From Rheinheimera sp. A13L (GTDB taxonomy: Bacteria; Pseudomonadota; Gammaproteobacteria; Enterobacterales; Alteromonadaceae): a DNA stretch of 64,000 nucleotides. This document shows, piece after piece, positions 19,701 through 28,682 of this stretch. A model generated the notes under the pieces. The model was given only the letters and a program-made list of their open reading frames with translations, did no database searches and was not told the DNA's origin. The position numbers were made by a program, and so were the translations under genes. The first letter of the stretch is position 1, and the number at the start of each line of letters is the position of its first letter. The DNA lies in the NCBI RefSeq assembly GCF_000217935.1, contig NZ_AFHI01000020.1, positions 1 to 64,000 of the forward strand, in the 5' to 3' direction.

Positions 19701-22700
19701 CCATCTGTGCTTAAGCTCAACGAGCCATAAGGTGGCGCCTGCACCAGACTAACACTCCGCTGTTGGTCTGGATCAAAAATATCATTCTTTAATAAAGAGT
19801 TAGCAGCAGTGACAGTGAGCAGCGTATCTTCATCCAGAGTGTAAGCATCAAAGTTTGCTAACAAGGCGGGCAACACCTGAGCCACAGTGATGGTCACAGT
19901 TGTACTGGCAGTTCTTACTCCATTTGTGACCTGATAATGAAAAATATCCTGCCCATAAAAGTGTGTATTAGGTTGATAGCTAAAGCTGCCATCCGCGTTA
20001 ATACTAAGCTGCCCATAAAAAGGTCCTGAAGTGACAGAGGTGACAGTTAACCCTAATCCTGAAGGGTCTGTGTCATTGCTAAGCACACCAGCAGCGGCAT
20101 TCACCTGCAACAGACTGTCCTGATTTACTGTATAGGAATCGGCATTGGCAACAGGCAAGGCAGGTATCAAACTCAGCGTAATTAAAGCCGTACCTGTAGC
20201 ACCGGCGCTGTCGGTGATTTGTATAGTTAAAACCCCACTGGATCCGCCTCTGGCCTGCAAGGCACTTGCACTGGCAACCACAAGCTGGCCTTGATTGGTC
20301 ACAGAAAATGCTTGAGTGTAATCTCCATTCAGAATGCTAAAGCTGTAACTCTGATTGGTTTCTGCATCTTGCCAAATTAGTTGCCCCACTACAGTTCCCT
20401 GAGCCACAGCCTCAGAAAAAGTAAAAGTAGCAGGATTTAATACAGGCGCATCATTCACCGGAGTCACAGTAATAAGCACTGTAGCCTGTGCTGACCTGGT
20501 CCCGTTGCTGGCACTGTAAACAAAACTGTCTTGTCCATAAAAGTTCAGATTTGGACTATAGCTAAAATGACCGTTGGCATTGAGGCTTAACACACCATGA
20601 GCAGGTGCTGTCACCAGACTGGCTGTCAAGCCAACCCCTTTAGGATCCACGTCATTGGCGAGCACACTGACAGTTGACGTCAGCACCTGGTCTTCCGCCA
20701 CTGAATAGTTGTCATTCTTTGCAGTAACCTGAGTACTTTTAACCTTGACAGTTACGGTGGCTTGCGCTGAAAGTCCTGCACTATTTTGTGCTTTGACCGT
20801 CAGTAGTACAGAGGTCCCGGCCAACTGAACCAAAGGTGCAGGGTTTGCAACGCTGAGTATACCGGCAGCTGTCAGATCGAAAATACCTTGTGCATTACCA
20901 GCAATAAGGCTGAAGCTGATGCTTGTATCAGGAGCAGTATGAGTCACAAAAAACTGGGCCAGACCAAAACCTGGAGGGACATCATCCCAAACCTCAACCA
21001 TCAAATCGGCGAACACAGGGGGGGTTGGAGCGGCAATTATAGTGATGGTCACTGTACCTGTACCCACTGCTCCTGCAGGATCCGTGACCTGATAACTAAA
21101 ACTGTCTGTCCCTACAGCTGTAGCATGGGGTTGATAACTAAAAGCCCCGCTCGCTGACAAGGTCAAGACCCCTTTGGCCGGTGCAGCAACAGGGGTTGTC
21201 ACCAGACTCAGGTTGTTATCATCCACATCAAACGCATGCGCTAACAAACCTGGAGCGGAAACAGATAACAAAGCGCCCTGATTCACAGAATAAGCAGATG
21301 GCTGCACCACTGGCGGATCATTTTGCGCCAGCACAGTCAGCAGCACGGTGGCAGTGCTGACCAAGCCGGCCGGGTCTTTAATCTGGTAGCTAAAGCTGTC
21401 AGTACCAAAAAAATCCTGATTAGGGATATACAAAAAACTGCCATCGGATGCCAATACCAACTGGCCATTTTTGACTGTAGTTGGCAGCTCTGTCACCAGC
21501 GTGATAGCGTCACCATCCGGGTCAAAGTCGTTAGCCAAAATGCCATTGGCAGCATCAACTACCAACCTTGCATCTTCATTCACCTGATAACTGTCATTTC
21601 GAGCAACAGGAGCAGCATTCGTCATTTCAATGCGCAGGCTGACCCTGGCCTGGGCTGAACCGCCCTGACCATCAGTTACCTGATACACAAAAAAATCTTC
21701 GCCTGCATAATTGGTTTGTGGTGTATAGCTAAAAGAGCCATCTGCATTGAGCTGCAAACTGCCATGGGCAGGTGCTGTTATGGGTGCAACCTCGACAACC
21801 AGCGTATCGCCATCCAGATCAAAATCATTATTTAATACACCAGGTGCAGCGATATTCAGGCTGTTGTTTTTATTCAGGCTATAACTGTCATCCTGAGCTA
21901 CCGGCGCATCGTTCACAGGCAACACAGTTAAACTGACCAGAGCCTGAGCTGTCAGCCCTTGGGTGTCGACGATTTGATAAATAAAACTGTCATTACCAAA
22001 AAAGTTGGGCGCAGGCTGATAAATAAAAGAGCCATCGGTATTCAGTACCAAAGTTCCGTTGTCCGGCAAACGCACAGCTTGTGGGTCCAGACTAAAACTG
22101 CGGTTATCAGGATGACTGTCATTGTTCAGTAAAAAGCCTCTGAATTCAGTATCTTCGTTCAGGCTAAACTGATCAGGGGTAGCAACAGGAGCTGAAAATT
22201 CAGGTGCCCCCAGTGGTTGCACTACATGTTGCTGTGAATATAAGCTTTCACCGGACGAATCAACTCCGGTAACGAGGACAAAATAACGTTGATTTGCAAT
22301 TAACCCAGGCACAGCAACAGCGGGTTGCGACAAAGCTAAAAACTGGCGGCCACCTGTTTTAGTCAGGACATTTTCTGGTGTGATACCGGGCTGCTCAGCA
22401 ATATACAGGTTGTAACGGCGGGCGTTGTTGTTTGCTGCCCAATTGATCTGCGCAGTCGTATCAGTTCTGCTGGTGTTTAGCCCTGTTATGGCCTCAGGTA
22501 ACCATTCAATATCCCGGGCGTCAAACATAATACGGTTACCCAACACATCTTCCAGCCACAGCTCTAAACGCAAGGAACCAGGAGTCAGGCCGAAATTACG
22601 TGGGTTCACACCGGTCACAGTTTGCGAGAAGCTTGTACCACAATTGCTGTCACATAAAACCAATGCCTGTTCACTACCGCTGAACCCCACCAATACACGG

Positions 22701-23068
22701 GCTATACCATCGGGATCAGCCACATCCACAGCTATGGTCAGATTGCCGCTGATGCTCTCGCCTGAACGCGGGAAACGATAATTGGCAGTACCATTACCTA
22801 CCGCCAGATTTTGCACCAGATTAGTACGTAAAGGAGAACCTGCTGCCAGCGAGTTGTAGCCAAAAGCCACCATCAGGCCCATTTCAACCGGAGTGTCACC
22901 CACCGGAGGGACAACAGGAATAGTGACAGGTGGAGGCACAACAGGCCTGTCCCCTGAGGGGGTATCCGACCCACTATCCCCACCAGAGCCACCACAAGCA
23001 GTCAGCACCAGACAAAGGGTTAAGATGAACCAGCGCCGGAAAAACTCACGAAACAGAGCTACACGCAT
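16712..23068 (-). CDS. Giant repeat lipoprotein (cadherin/tandem-95 and delta-60 repeats)
   Basis: A predicted surface lipoprotein of 2118 residues. The start is the ATG at 23068, which follows AAGGAT; the frame reaches back only to a TTG. The lipobox LTAC puts the lipidated cysteine at residue 25, followed by GGSGG, which fits the outer membrane. After a Pro-rich linker comes a unique domain (about 60-190), a fibronectin III-like unit (about 195-290), and seven tandem-95/VCBS-like modules of the NDxYxxxED...GVLxND form, interleaved with three cadherin-like modules (about 297-1260). From about 1264 to the end there are about nine delta-60 repeats (RLTxDGSVDxSFGN), probably forming beta propellers. 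Adhesion or surface sensing is likely. It follows fecR-like and TPR-barrel genes. Confidence 0.88.
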   Translation of the reverse strand: MRVALFREFFRRWFILTLCLVLTACGGSGGDSGSDTPSGDRPVVPPPVTIPVVPPVGDTPVEMGLMVAFGYNSLAAGSPLRTNLVQNLAVGNGTANYRFPRSGESISGNLTIAVDVADPDGIARVLVGFSGSEQALVLCDSNCGTSFSQTVTGVNPRNFGLTPGSLRLELWLEDVLGNRIMFDARDIEWLPEAITGLNTSRTDTTAQINWAANNNARRYNLYIAEQPGITPENVLTKTGGRQFLALSQPAVAVPGLIANQRYFVLVTGVDSSGESLYSQQHVVQPLGAPEFSAPVATPDQFSLNEDTEFRGFLLNNDSHPDNRSFSLDPQAVRLPDNGTLVLNTDGSFIYQPAPNFFGNDSFIYQIVDTQGLTAQALVSLTVLPVNDAPVAQDDSYSLNKNNSLNIAAPGVLNNDFDLDGDTLVVEVAPITAPAHGSLQLNADGSFSYTPQTNYAGEDFFVYQVTDGQGGSAQARVSLRIEMTNAAPVARNDSYQVNEDARLVVDAANGILANDFDPDGDAITLVTELPTTVKNGQLVLASDGSFLYIPNQDFFGTDSFSYQIKDPAGLVSTATVLLTVLAQNDPPVVQPSAYSVNQGALLSVSAPGLLAHAFDVDDNNLSLVTTPVAAPAKGVLTLSASGAFSYQPHATAVGTDSFSYQVTDPAGAVGTGTVTITIIAAPTPPVFADLMVEVWDDVPPGFGLAQFFVTHTAPDTSISFSLIAGNAQGIFDLTAAGILSVANPAPLVQLAGTSVLLTVKAQNSAGLSAQATVTVKVKSTQVTAKNDNYSVAEDQVLTSTVSVLANDVDPKGVGLTASLVTAPAHGVLSLNANGHFSYSPNLNFYGQDSFVYSASNGTRSAQATVLITVTPVNDAPVLNPATFTFSEAVAQGTVVGQLIWQDAETNQSYSFSILNGDYTQAFSVTNQGQLVVASASALQARGGSSGVLTIQITDSAGATGTALITLSLIPALPVANADSYTVNQDSLLQVNAAAGVLSNDTDPSGLGLTVTSVTSGPFYGQLSINADGSFSYQPNTHFYGQDIFHYQVTNGVRTASTTVTITVAQVLPALLANFDAYTLDEDTLLTVTAANSLLKNDIFDPDQQRSVSLVQAPPYGSLSLSTDGTFTYQPATGSYGAYYFTYRLTQGNLTSDAQVELNILPVNTPPTLQDATATIYDDYVNSQHVLTMTVSDPDPGSYSFEILSGNTAGVFAITSGGGIQIADSSLLNADTTPSYSLVVKVTENGDANLVDTATVVITVIAAQTYETLVSPDTTFAGGANLSLDMMLSGEYNDPVQIIPLSDGSSLVIGNVSNSYEQELFVVRLTPDGSVDPSYADKGVFRSKVFSVYATEQAVAGVVTSNNELVILANYFESGSSGFYLIKLSEDGVLDYNFGNMQGYVLCEYTPCDSGDVQATDLILNHLGHYVVSGSKDDLAFLFEFADSGYQSGWVSTLSTIKQFDLVRQDSDHNYYGIGQSSGDHIVIARFLSSFVPDSSTFGCTPGCVGYRQYDFSLASSKPYDAVMHNDELYVVGSVTESSAPASPDGVFFKLTYDGSLTPGFGNAAGFIQVSGHSGYPLHYQSLAVDQSGFYVLTSTAESGGDMVSLSQYNLIGDFMSDQPLAVDGQLKAVDLQSDGAGLWLLNHFSNPNYGAAGSVSFNWVGKYQHNTLAADTAFSGDGQRWFNAGFGEDILLGSQRLLLGSQVNKTLFYGYSYSYLNGYYYQTFIGRLTASGALDQSFGNHGLVLLGSDQLDYMTIRDIAEADSNQIYLAGESFDGNDSLTGFALRLNQNGSVDTSFANGIFTLAPAAVGSYDHSSAVKLQLRADGHLLIGAEYGYIYDNVDVVVMQLNTDGSLDLGSFGYSAAGFTVFNQIDASAATEERLSQMKLDPVDGSLVIAGQYNLSTDPQLYVARFSEDGVLMNTANSPSDTFGEAGVGYSLINLVDNSNDQYHYSEYINGLDFDAGRNLVLALSSNYEGDQAHYLYRVLQNGLADNSFNSAMPRLYNSFSNLVPADLQIKTIHVDAAGRLLMAGTSGIDAWVGRVLLDGSGSDVGRWDPAFEPDSATYGAYVFTGFSFSYDLFMELTSSKVTLGWSNYGSGGGYQATLRQYQLYEYQNNTI

Positions 23069-23090
23069 AACTTTATCCTTCAAGGCGGCG

Positions 23091-24257
23091 CTATTTAATC
23101 AAAAAGATACCGCCAGCAATGACCGCCGGGTTCTCAATTTCACTCAATACAAACTGCCCGAGGATCTGATCAATACCATTCACAAAAAGCGTATCGATTT
23201 GCCCCTGAGCTCTTTCATTACCGTGGCTGGCAAAATTAACACCTAATTCCAGCTGGTCCACATTCACCACACCGTTAAAAGCAGCAAACCATTCACCGCC
23301 AGCATCGTTAAAAGACAATTCGCCTTGAGGTACTGTGCCATTATCAAAATCTATGGTCAGACTGACCTGAAAGTCAGATACTGCGCCTTCGGTACTTTGT
23401 ACGCTGAACTGCTCAAGAGTGTTGTATTGGTAACTGCCGGTACGCGCTGCGATCAAGTCAGCAACTGGAATTTGCTCACTGCTGCCCTGATAGGATTGCG
23501 CCGCAATAAAGGACGTATCTTCTGAACCTTGACTTGATACTGAGTTTGTAGCCTGAGTGAGCACAGTATTTGAGCCTGTATCTGTGTTGCTGCCTGATCC
23601 AATGCTGCTTTCCTCGCCACCAGCACCTGTCTCTCCTGCAAATTCAGCTGGGGGTGATAACAAAGGAGTGACTTGTCCTGCAGCGCTGATGCTCGCAAAG
23701 GATGCACTTTCACCACCACCAAAAGTGACATTTTCTACAGTGCCGTCTGCTCTGGTAACTTGTAATTCAATCTGACCATCCCAAACCCCAACCAACATAA
23801 TTTCGTTGATGTAGGACAACTGAAAGGTAGTACCTCGTATCCCTATACTGCCGACAGGAGTTTTCAGTTGATAGTTACCCGCATCGCCTTTAATAGAGCC
23901 TGTGACAGTACGCAGACTGCCTTTCACCAGCTCCATCACCACTGAGCCTTGTTCTGTGCCTGAACCGGCCTTGTATTCAGAGATCAGCAGTTCTGTATCG
24001 CTTTGTAAGGCTAACAGAGCGCCATCAAGCATTCTGAACTGGGCCTGGCTTTGCGCTCCGGTACTGACCTGATCAATATTAAAAACCGGCGCTTTACGAT
24101 TCAAATCACGGCTTTGTTGGGTATCAGTTGCTGTTGCCGTCACATTACCTCTGGCCATCAATGTCAGGCCTGCATTTCCCGTTTGCTCCTGCGCCGACAG
24201 AGCAAGACTACATAAAGCCAGCATTGGCATAACAATCACACTAAGGTTAGAACGCAT
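23091..24257 (-). CDS. FecR domain secreted protein
   Basis: The 388-residue protein has a signal peptide (about 1-21) and a FecR domain at about residues 55-180, with QFRMLDGALLALQSDTELLI and the hallmark TPVGSIGIRGTTFQLSY. The C-terminal half is low in hydrophobicity, rich in S/G/T (linker about 205-250), and ends in a folded region. Unlike the classic FecR anti-sigma factor, it has no cytoplasmic domain or sigma gene nearby; this secreted type often accompanies CHASE2 proteins. It overlaps the upstream gene by 11 bases and ends 22 bases before the giant lipoprotein start, so the three are one unit. Confidence 0.87.
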   Translation of the reverse strand: MRSNLSVIVMPMLALCSLALSAQEQTGNAGLTLMARGNVTATATDTQQSRDLNRKAPVFNIDQVSTGAQSQAQFRMLDGALLALQSDTELLISEYKAGSGTEQGSVVMELVKGSLRTVTGSIKGDAGNYQLKTPVGSIGIRGTTFQLSYINEIMLVGVWDGQIELQVTRADGTVENVTFGGGESASFASISAAGQVTPLLSPPAEFAGETGAGGEESSIGSGSNTDTGSNTVLTQATNSVSSQGSEDTSFIAAQSYQGSSEQIPVADLIAARTGSYQYNTLEQFSVQSTEGAVSDFQVSLTIDFDNGTVPQGELSFNDAGGEWFAAFNGVVNVDQLELGVNFASHGNERAQGQIDTLFVNGIDQILGQFVLSEIENPAVIAGGIFLIK

Positions 24258-25599
24258 AGCTGGCTCCTAGCACACATTCTGTGCGGTCATATTCATACAA
24301 AGTTACAGGGCTGTTTTTATTAGTGTAGCTGCATCTGAGCTCAGTGCCGAACGAGGCCGAATACTGCCAAATCCAACTGCCCGTGAAGGAGAATAATGCT
24401 TCATCCCGCACTACCCTGAATAAGGGATGAGGCGCTTTATGACTGATGTCTTGTAGTTCAGCTCTGGCGATAAGAATATGGGAAGCACTGGCCAGCCAGA
24501 TGGTGCTGTAACTTAAAGAACTGACCACTCTGCTGTTATAGTCAGCACTTTCAAGACGGCTGCGCTCATTGGACACGCTGATATTGGCCTGATTGATCCA
24601 GCGGCTGCCTTTGCGCTCCCAGGACGCGCTCAGAGCGTGCAGGGTCAGGTTTAGTCTGTCATCTATTCTGTTGTCTGAACGACCTGATACCCACTGCAGA
24701 CCCACAGAATTCAGCGCATTCATCTGATATTTTCCGCTAATTTGGCCGCCCCAGTCATTACGATACAACTGTCCGTCCAAACGCAAAGGCCTGCTGTAAG
24801 CGCGCATGCTGTAACTGTACTGCTGATAATCAGCCTCAAAACCCGCGCGGACCGCCAGGGTTTCCCTGTCAAACTCGGACAACTGATTAAACTTTGTAGC
24901 ACCCAATTGTGCATCGGCCAGCCAGGCATAACGTTGGTCCTGCTGCCAGCGGCCATCGAAGCTGTATCCAAGCTGGTGAAAGTTATCACTGCTCGCCTGG
25001 CTTTGTGGAAACACATCAATTTCCCCTAAAGAAGGGATAAAAACTCTGTCTTCAGCAGTACCACTGTTGACGTTGTCATCATGGCCAAAGCCGTACCTGA
25101 TCTTATGCCGCTGATGGCCTTTTAACTTAGTTTGTTCCCACTCTGCTGCGCTGCGTAACTTAGAGACAGGTTCAACCAAATCTGCTTGTGGCTGTTTCTC
25201 AAGTTGATCCAACTGACGTAAAGCCGCAGGATAATTTTTTGTTTTGTAATAGGCCTGAGCTAAGGTAAAACGAGCTTGTTGCCATTGTGGTTTCTCAGCA
25301 ACAACACGTTCAAGCGCAAATACAGCTCTGTCATTTTGACCTACATGCAAGGCAATACGACCATAAGCCATATCAAAATCCGGGTCGCCCGCCAGCTCCA
25401 TTTCTAAAGCTTCAGCCAACTGATACGCCTGGTCCAATTGACCTGCTTTGACCAGTTGAATAAATTCAGCCTTTTGTTGTTCTGTATTTTGCGCTGCGGC
25501 AAAGAGCGGAGAAACCGCCGCACTCAACAAAATAAAAAGGCCTATTTTTAAAAGAGGCGTGCGGTTGGCTTTCACTTTGGGTCTCCCTACTTTATTCAC
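24247..25599 (-). CDS. TPR plus outer-membrane beta-barrel protein (Slam-like architecture)
   Basis: The 450-residue protein has a signal sequence (about 15-36), TPR repeats (about 40-165: AYQLAEALEMELAGDPDFDMAYGRIAL, ARFTLAQAYYKTKNYPAAL) and a C-terminal barrel (about 175-450) of alternating strands ending in Phe, the usual outer-membrane assembly signal. The barrel opens with YGFGHDDNVNSG, a pattern seen in TPR-barrel proteins such as Slam (DUF560), which move lipoproteins to the surface. Similarity to Slam is by architecture only. The start is a GTG at 25599 after AGAGG. It is the first gene of the operon with a FecR protein and a giant lipoprotein. Confidence 0.75.
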   Translation of the reverse strand: MNKVGRPKVKANRTPLLKIGLFILLSAAVSPLFAAAQNTEQQKAEFIQLVKAGQLDQAYQLAEALEMELAGDPDFDMAYGRIALHVGQNDRAVFALERVVAEKPQWQQARFTLAQAYYKTKNYPAALRQLDQLEKQPQADLVEPVSKLRSAAEWEQTKLKGHQRHKIRYGFGHDDNVNSGTAEDRVFIPSLGEIDVFPQSQASSDNFHQLGYSFDGRWQQDQRYAWLADAQLGATKFNQLSEFDRETLAVRAGFEADYQQYSYSMRAYSRPLRLDGQLYRNDWGGQISGKYQMNALNSVGLQWVSGRSDNRIDDRLNLTLHALSASWERKGSRWINQANISVSNERSRLESADYNSRVVSSLSYSTIWLASASHILIARAELQDISHKAPHPLFRVVRDEALFSFTGSWIWQYSASFGTELRCSYTNKNSPVTLYEYDRTECVLGASYAF

Positions 25600-25872
25600 T
25601 GCAACCTCTTTTTTCTGGTGGTGGTCAGACAGGTGGAGTATTTGATTGAAAATTTTTTATTCTGCTGTAACAGGAATAGCAGGAAATGAAAAAAAGGAAA
25701 GTCCAAACTTTGGATTTTATAGTTGAAACGAAAAATAAATAGTCTGCATAAACATAGATTTAGCAGTTAATTTATGCTCCTAAATCCCCACTTTTATCAA
25801 TTCGGCAACCGAACTGGCTAATTCAGATTCCAAGGTTAAAATTAAGTAAACAAATTTATCTGAGGATGGATC

Positions 25873-27372
25873 ATGGCACTGGCCTTAGTCCATAGCAGAG
25901 CTCGCTGTGGTTTAGAGGCACCGCTGGTGACAGTAGAGGTGCATTTAAGCCGTGGTTTGCCTGGTTTTCAGCTGGTAGGTTTACCTGAAACCTCTGTCAG
26001 GGAAGCCAAAGACAGAGTGCGTAGTGCACTGATTAATAGTGGTTTTGAGTTTCCGGATCATAAAATCACTGTCAACCTGGCCCCTGCTGACTTACCTAAA
26101 GAAGGCGGTCGCTTTGATTTAGCTATAGCCCTTGGCATACTGCATGCGAGCGGTCAGTTACAGGCTGATTTATCAGCTTATGAATTTTTTGGAGAACTGG
26201 CATTATCTGGCGAAATCCGCAGCATAACAGGAGAAATCCCTCTGGCTTTGGCCTGTAAAATTGCCGGACACACAGCGGTATTTCCTTTGAAAAATGCCAT
26301 ACAAGCTCAACAAGTGCCTGATCTGAAGGTTTTTGGCACTGAGCATTTATTACAGGTGCATGCCTTTTTATTAGATCATCAGGATTTACCCGCTATTCCG
26401 GCTATCCCTGATACTCAGGCTGAACCTTACCCGGATCTGGCCGAAGTACGGGGCCAGGCTCAGGCCAAAAGAGCATTGGAGATAGCAGCAGCTGGCGAAC
26501 ATAATCTGCTGATGTTTGGCCCGGCAGGCACAGGAAAATCAATGCTGGCTCAACGTTTACCCGGCATACTTCCCACCTTAACCGATCAGGAAGCTTTGGA
26601 AACCGCAGCCATTTATTCAGTAGCAGCACAGCCCCGTACTTTGCAGCAATGGCATCAGCGCCCCTTCCGTCAGCCTCATCACAGCTGCTCTGCTGTTGCT
26701 TTGGTCGGAGGTGGTTCTGTGCCCCGCCCCGGCGAAATTTCCTTAGCCCATAGCGGAATCCTGTTCCTTGATGAGGTACCTGAGTTTCCGCGTATGGTGC
26801 TCGAATCCCTGCGCCAGCCGCTGGAAAGCGGTAAAGTATTTATTTCAAGAGCGGCCCGACAGGCTGAGTTTCCAGCCAATTTTCAGTTGGTAGTGGCGCT
26901 GAACCCCAGCCCTTCAGGGCATCATAAAGATGGCCGTTCCAGTCCGGAACAGATCAGGCGTTATTTAAGCCGCCTGTCAGGTCCTTTTCTAGACAGAATA
27001 GAATTACAGGTAGAAGTGCCTTTATTGCCCAAAGGCAGTTTAAGCCAGACGAAAAGCGAAGAGTCCAGTGCTCTGGTGAAACAACGGGTGGAGGCAGCCA
27101 GAATGCTACAATGGCAACGCCAAGGCAAAGCCAATGCGCGTTTAAATCTGACGGAACTGGAGCAGCATTGCCGTTTACAACCAACAGATGCGGATTATTT
27201 TGAAACTTGCCTGACTCAGTTAAAGCTGTCAGCCCGCAGTTATCATAAGCTATTAAAAGTAGCCCGTACTCTGGCCGATTTAGCACAGCGGCCACAAATA
27301 GAACGTAACGATTTACTCGAAGCCCTGAGTTACCGCTCTTTTGACCGCTTACTGAATTATTTACAGTCCTAG
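25873..27372 (+). CDS. comM: YifB/ComM family AAA+ ATPase (Mg-chelatase-like)
   Basis: The 499-residue protein aligns along its length with ComM, a helicase that aids branch migration when transformed DNA is integrated. The N-terminal LonC-like domain (LPGFQLVGLPETSVREAKDRVRSAL; PADLPKEGGRFDLAIALGIL) is followed by the AAA+ core with Walker A GPAGTGKS at 216-223, the Walker B segment ILFLDEVPEF, and the FQLVVALNPSP sensor. The C-terminal lid has RSYHKLLKVARTLADL. The ATG is preceded by TGAGGA. Its stop lies two bases from that of the convergent exporter gene. Confidence 0.95.
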   Translation: MALALVHSRARCGLEAPLVTVEVHLSRGLPGFQLVGLPETSVREAKDRVRSALINSGFEFPDHKITVNLAPADLPKEGGRFDLAIALGILHASGQLQADLSAYEFFGELALSGEIRSITGEIPLALACKIAGHTAVFPLKNAIQAQQVPDLKVFGTEHLLQVHAFLLDHQDLPAIPAIPDTQAEPYPDLAEVRGQAQAKRALEIAAAGEHNLLMFGPAGTGKSMLAQRLPGILPTLTDQEALETAAIYSVAAQPRTLQQWHQRPFRQPHHSCSAVALVGGGSVPRPGEISLAHSGILFLDEVPEFPRMVLESLRQPLESGKVFISRAARQAEFPANFQLVVALNPSPSGHHKDGRSSPEQIRRYLSRLSGPFLDRIELQVEVPLLPKGSLSQTKSEESSALVKQRVEAARMLQWQRQGKANARLNLTELEQHCRLQPTDADYFETCLTQLKLSARSYHKLLKVARTLADLAQRPQIERNDLLEALSYRSFDRLLNYLQS

Positions 27373-27374
27373 AA

Positions 27375-28559
27375 TTATTTAACAGCTTTGGTCTGATACA
27401 CACCAAAAAACTGACTTACAGCAATAGCCACTACGCCAGAAAACATCAGTACAGAAAACGGCAATGCAGTACCAGTGTATCCCAACGCCAATAAGGGGCC
27501 TGCCAAAGCACCACTGCCAAAACGTAAAGTGCCAATCACAGCTGTTGCTGTACCGCTATGCTCTGGAAACCGCATTAAAATCATGGCATCGGCATTGGTG
27601 GCTATCAGCCCAAGACTTGCCATCAGCGGCGCTATACTCAGCACAGTAAAAAGCAAACCCAATTCAAACCAGTTGGCCAGACAAAGCACAACAGAGCTGA
27701 ACAAGGCCAGCATCAGTCCCAAATTCAGCATTCGCTGCGGGCCAAATCTGCCGACATATCTGCTGTTACAAAAATTGGCCAGCATCAACATCCCCACATT
27801 CAGCGCAAACAGCAGGCTAAACAACTGCTCGTTGACGCCATAATATTCAATGTAAACAAAAGGTACTGCTGTTAAAAAACAGAAAAAAGCAAAAGAGGCA
27901 AACATTGAAGTCGCAATTTGTGGTCGTGCCGCCACATTGGCAAAAACAAAACGGTACCCTGCCAGAAACTCCAGCTTTCGCCCTTTAATCACAGGCACAG
28001 GATCGGGTAAAAAGCGCCAGGTCAACAGCAGTATGAAAGACGAATAAAGCGCCAATACCAGAAATATATCCTGCCAGTGGCCAACCCATAACACAGCGCT
28101 GCCAATGGCAGGCGCTATTAAAGGTGCCATCATCATAATCATCGAAACATAAGACATGCCTTTAGCAGTATTTTCCTGATACAAAGCGCGGATAATACCA
28201 GGCACAACTACAGTGGCTGCGCTGCCGGAAAAAGCCTGAAAAGCACGCAAACCCAACAACCACTGTGCATCCTGACAAAAAACCAGAGCAAAACTGGCCA
28301 GACTAAAAAATAACAGACCACAGAGCGCCAGTGGACGCCGGCCTATGGCATCTGCTAAAGGACCAAAGAGCAACATCCCCAGACCATAAGCGGCCAGATA
28401 GACACTTAAGGATTGCTGGATCAGGCCAATATCTGTGCCCAGTTCATCAGCCATCACTGGCATAGCAGGCAAATACATATCAATAGCCAAAGGCGTAGTT
28501 GCAACTATACTGGCAAGCAGCAGTAACAACCCAAAAGACACTGTTTTACTCATGATCAT
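27375..28559 (-). CDS. Bcr/CflA family MFS drug exporter
   Basis: A 394-residue transporter with twelve predicted helices. The DHA1 signature IDMYLPAMPVMADEL (about 26-40), the A-motif GPLADAIGRRPLALCG (about 66-81) and helix 5 RAFQAFSGSAATVVVPGIIRALY define the Bcr/CflA group, which exports drugs such as bicyclomycin or chloramphenicol. Translation may begin at the ATG at 28559 or at MSKT six bases in; neither has a strong ribosome-binding site. It is convergent with comM, with almost no spacer. Confidence 0.9.
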   Translation of the reverse strand: MIMSKTVSFGLLLLLASIVATTPLAIDMYLPAMPVMADELGTDIGLIQQSLSVYLAAYGLGMLLFGPLADAIGRRPLALCGLLFFSLASFALVFCQDAQWLLGLRAFQAFSGSAATVVVPGIIRALYQENTAKGMSYVSMIMMMAPLIAPAIGSAVLWVGHWQDIFLVLALYSSFILLLTWRFLPDPVPVIKGRKLEFLAGYRFVFANVAARPQIATSMFASFAFFCFLTAVPFVYIEYYGVNEQLFSLLFALNVGMLMLANFCNSRYVGRFGPQRMLNLGLMLALFSSVVLCLANWFELGLLFTVLSIAPLMASLGLIATNADAMILMRFPEHSGTATAVIGTLRFGSGALAGPLLALGYTGTALPFSVLMFSGVVAIAVSQFFGVYQTKAVK

Positions 28560-28682
28560 ACTCAGGCAGGAAGTAAAGAAATGATAACTGATCTCAATAA
28601 AATTATTGCAGGCTAAATCGCAAAAATTGCGACACTGGTCCTGAACTGTGCTAAATAATCAGAGTCTTCCCGGAGTTTTGCT

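Noticed and set aside
22425-23246. Plus-strand ORFs over the giant lipoprotein and FecR genes
   Set aside because: They are shadows of strongly supported minus-strand genes with recognisable domains.
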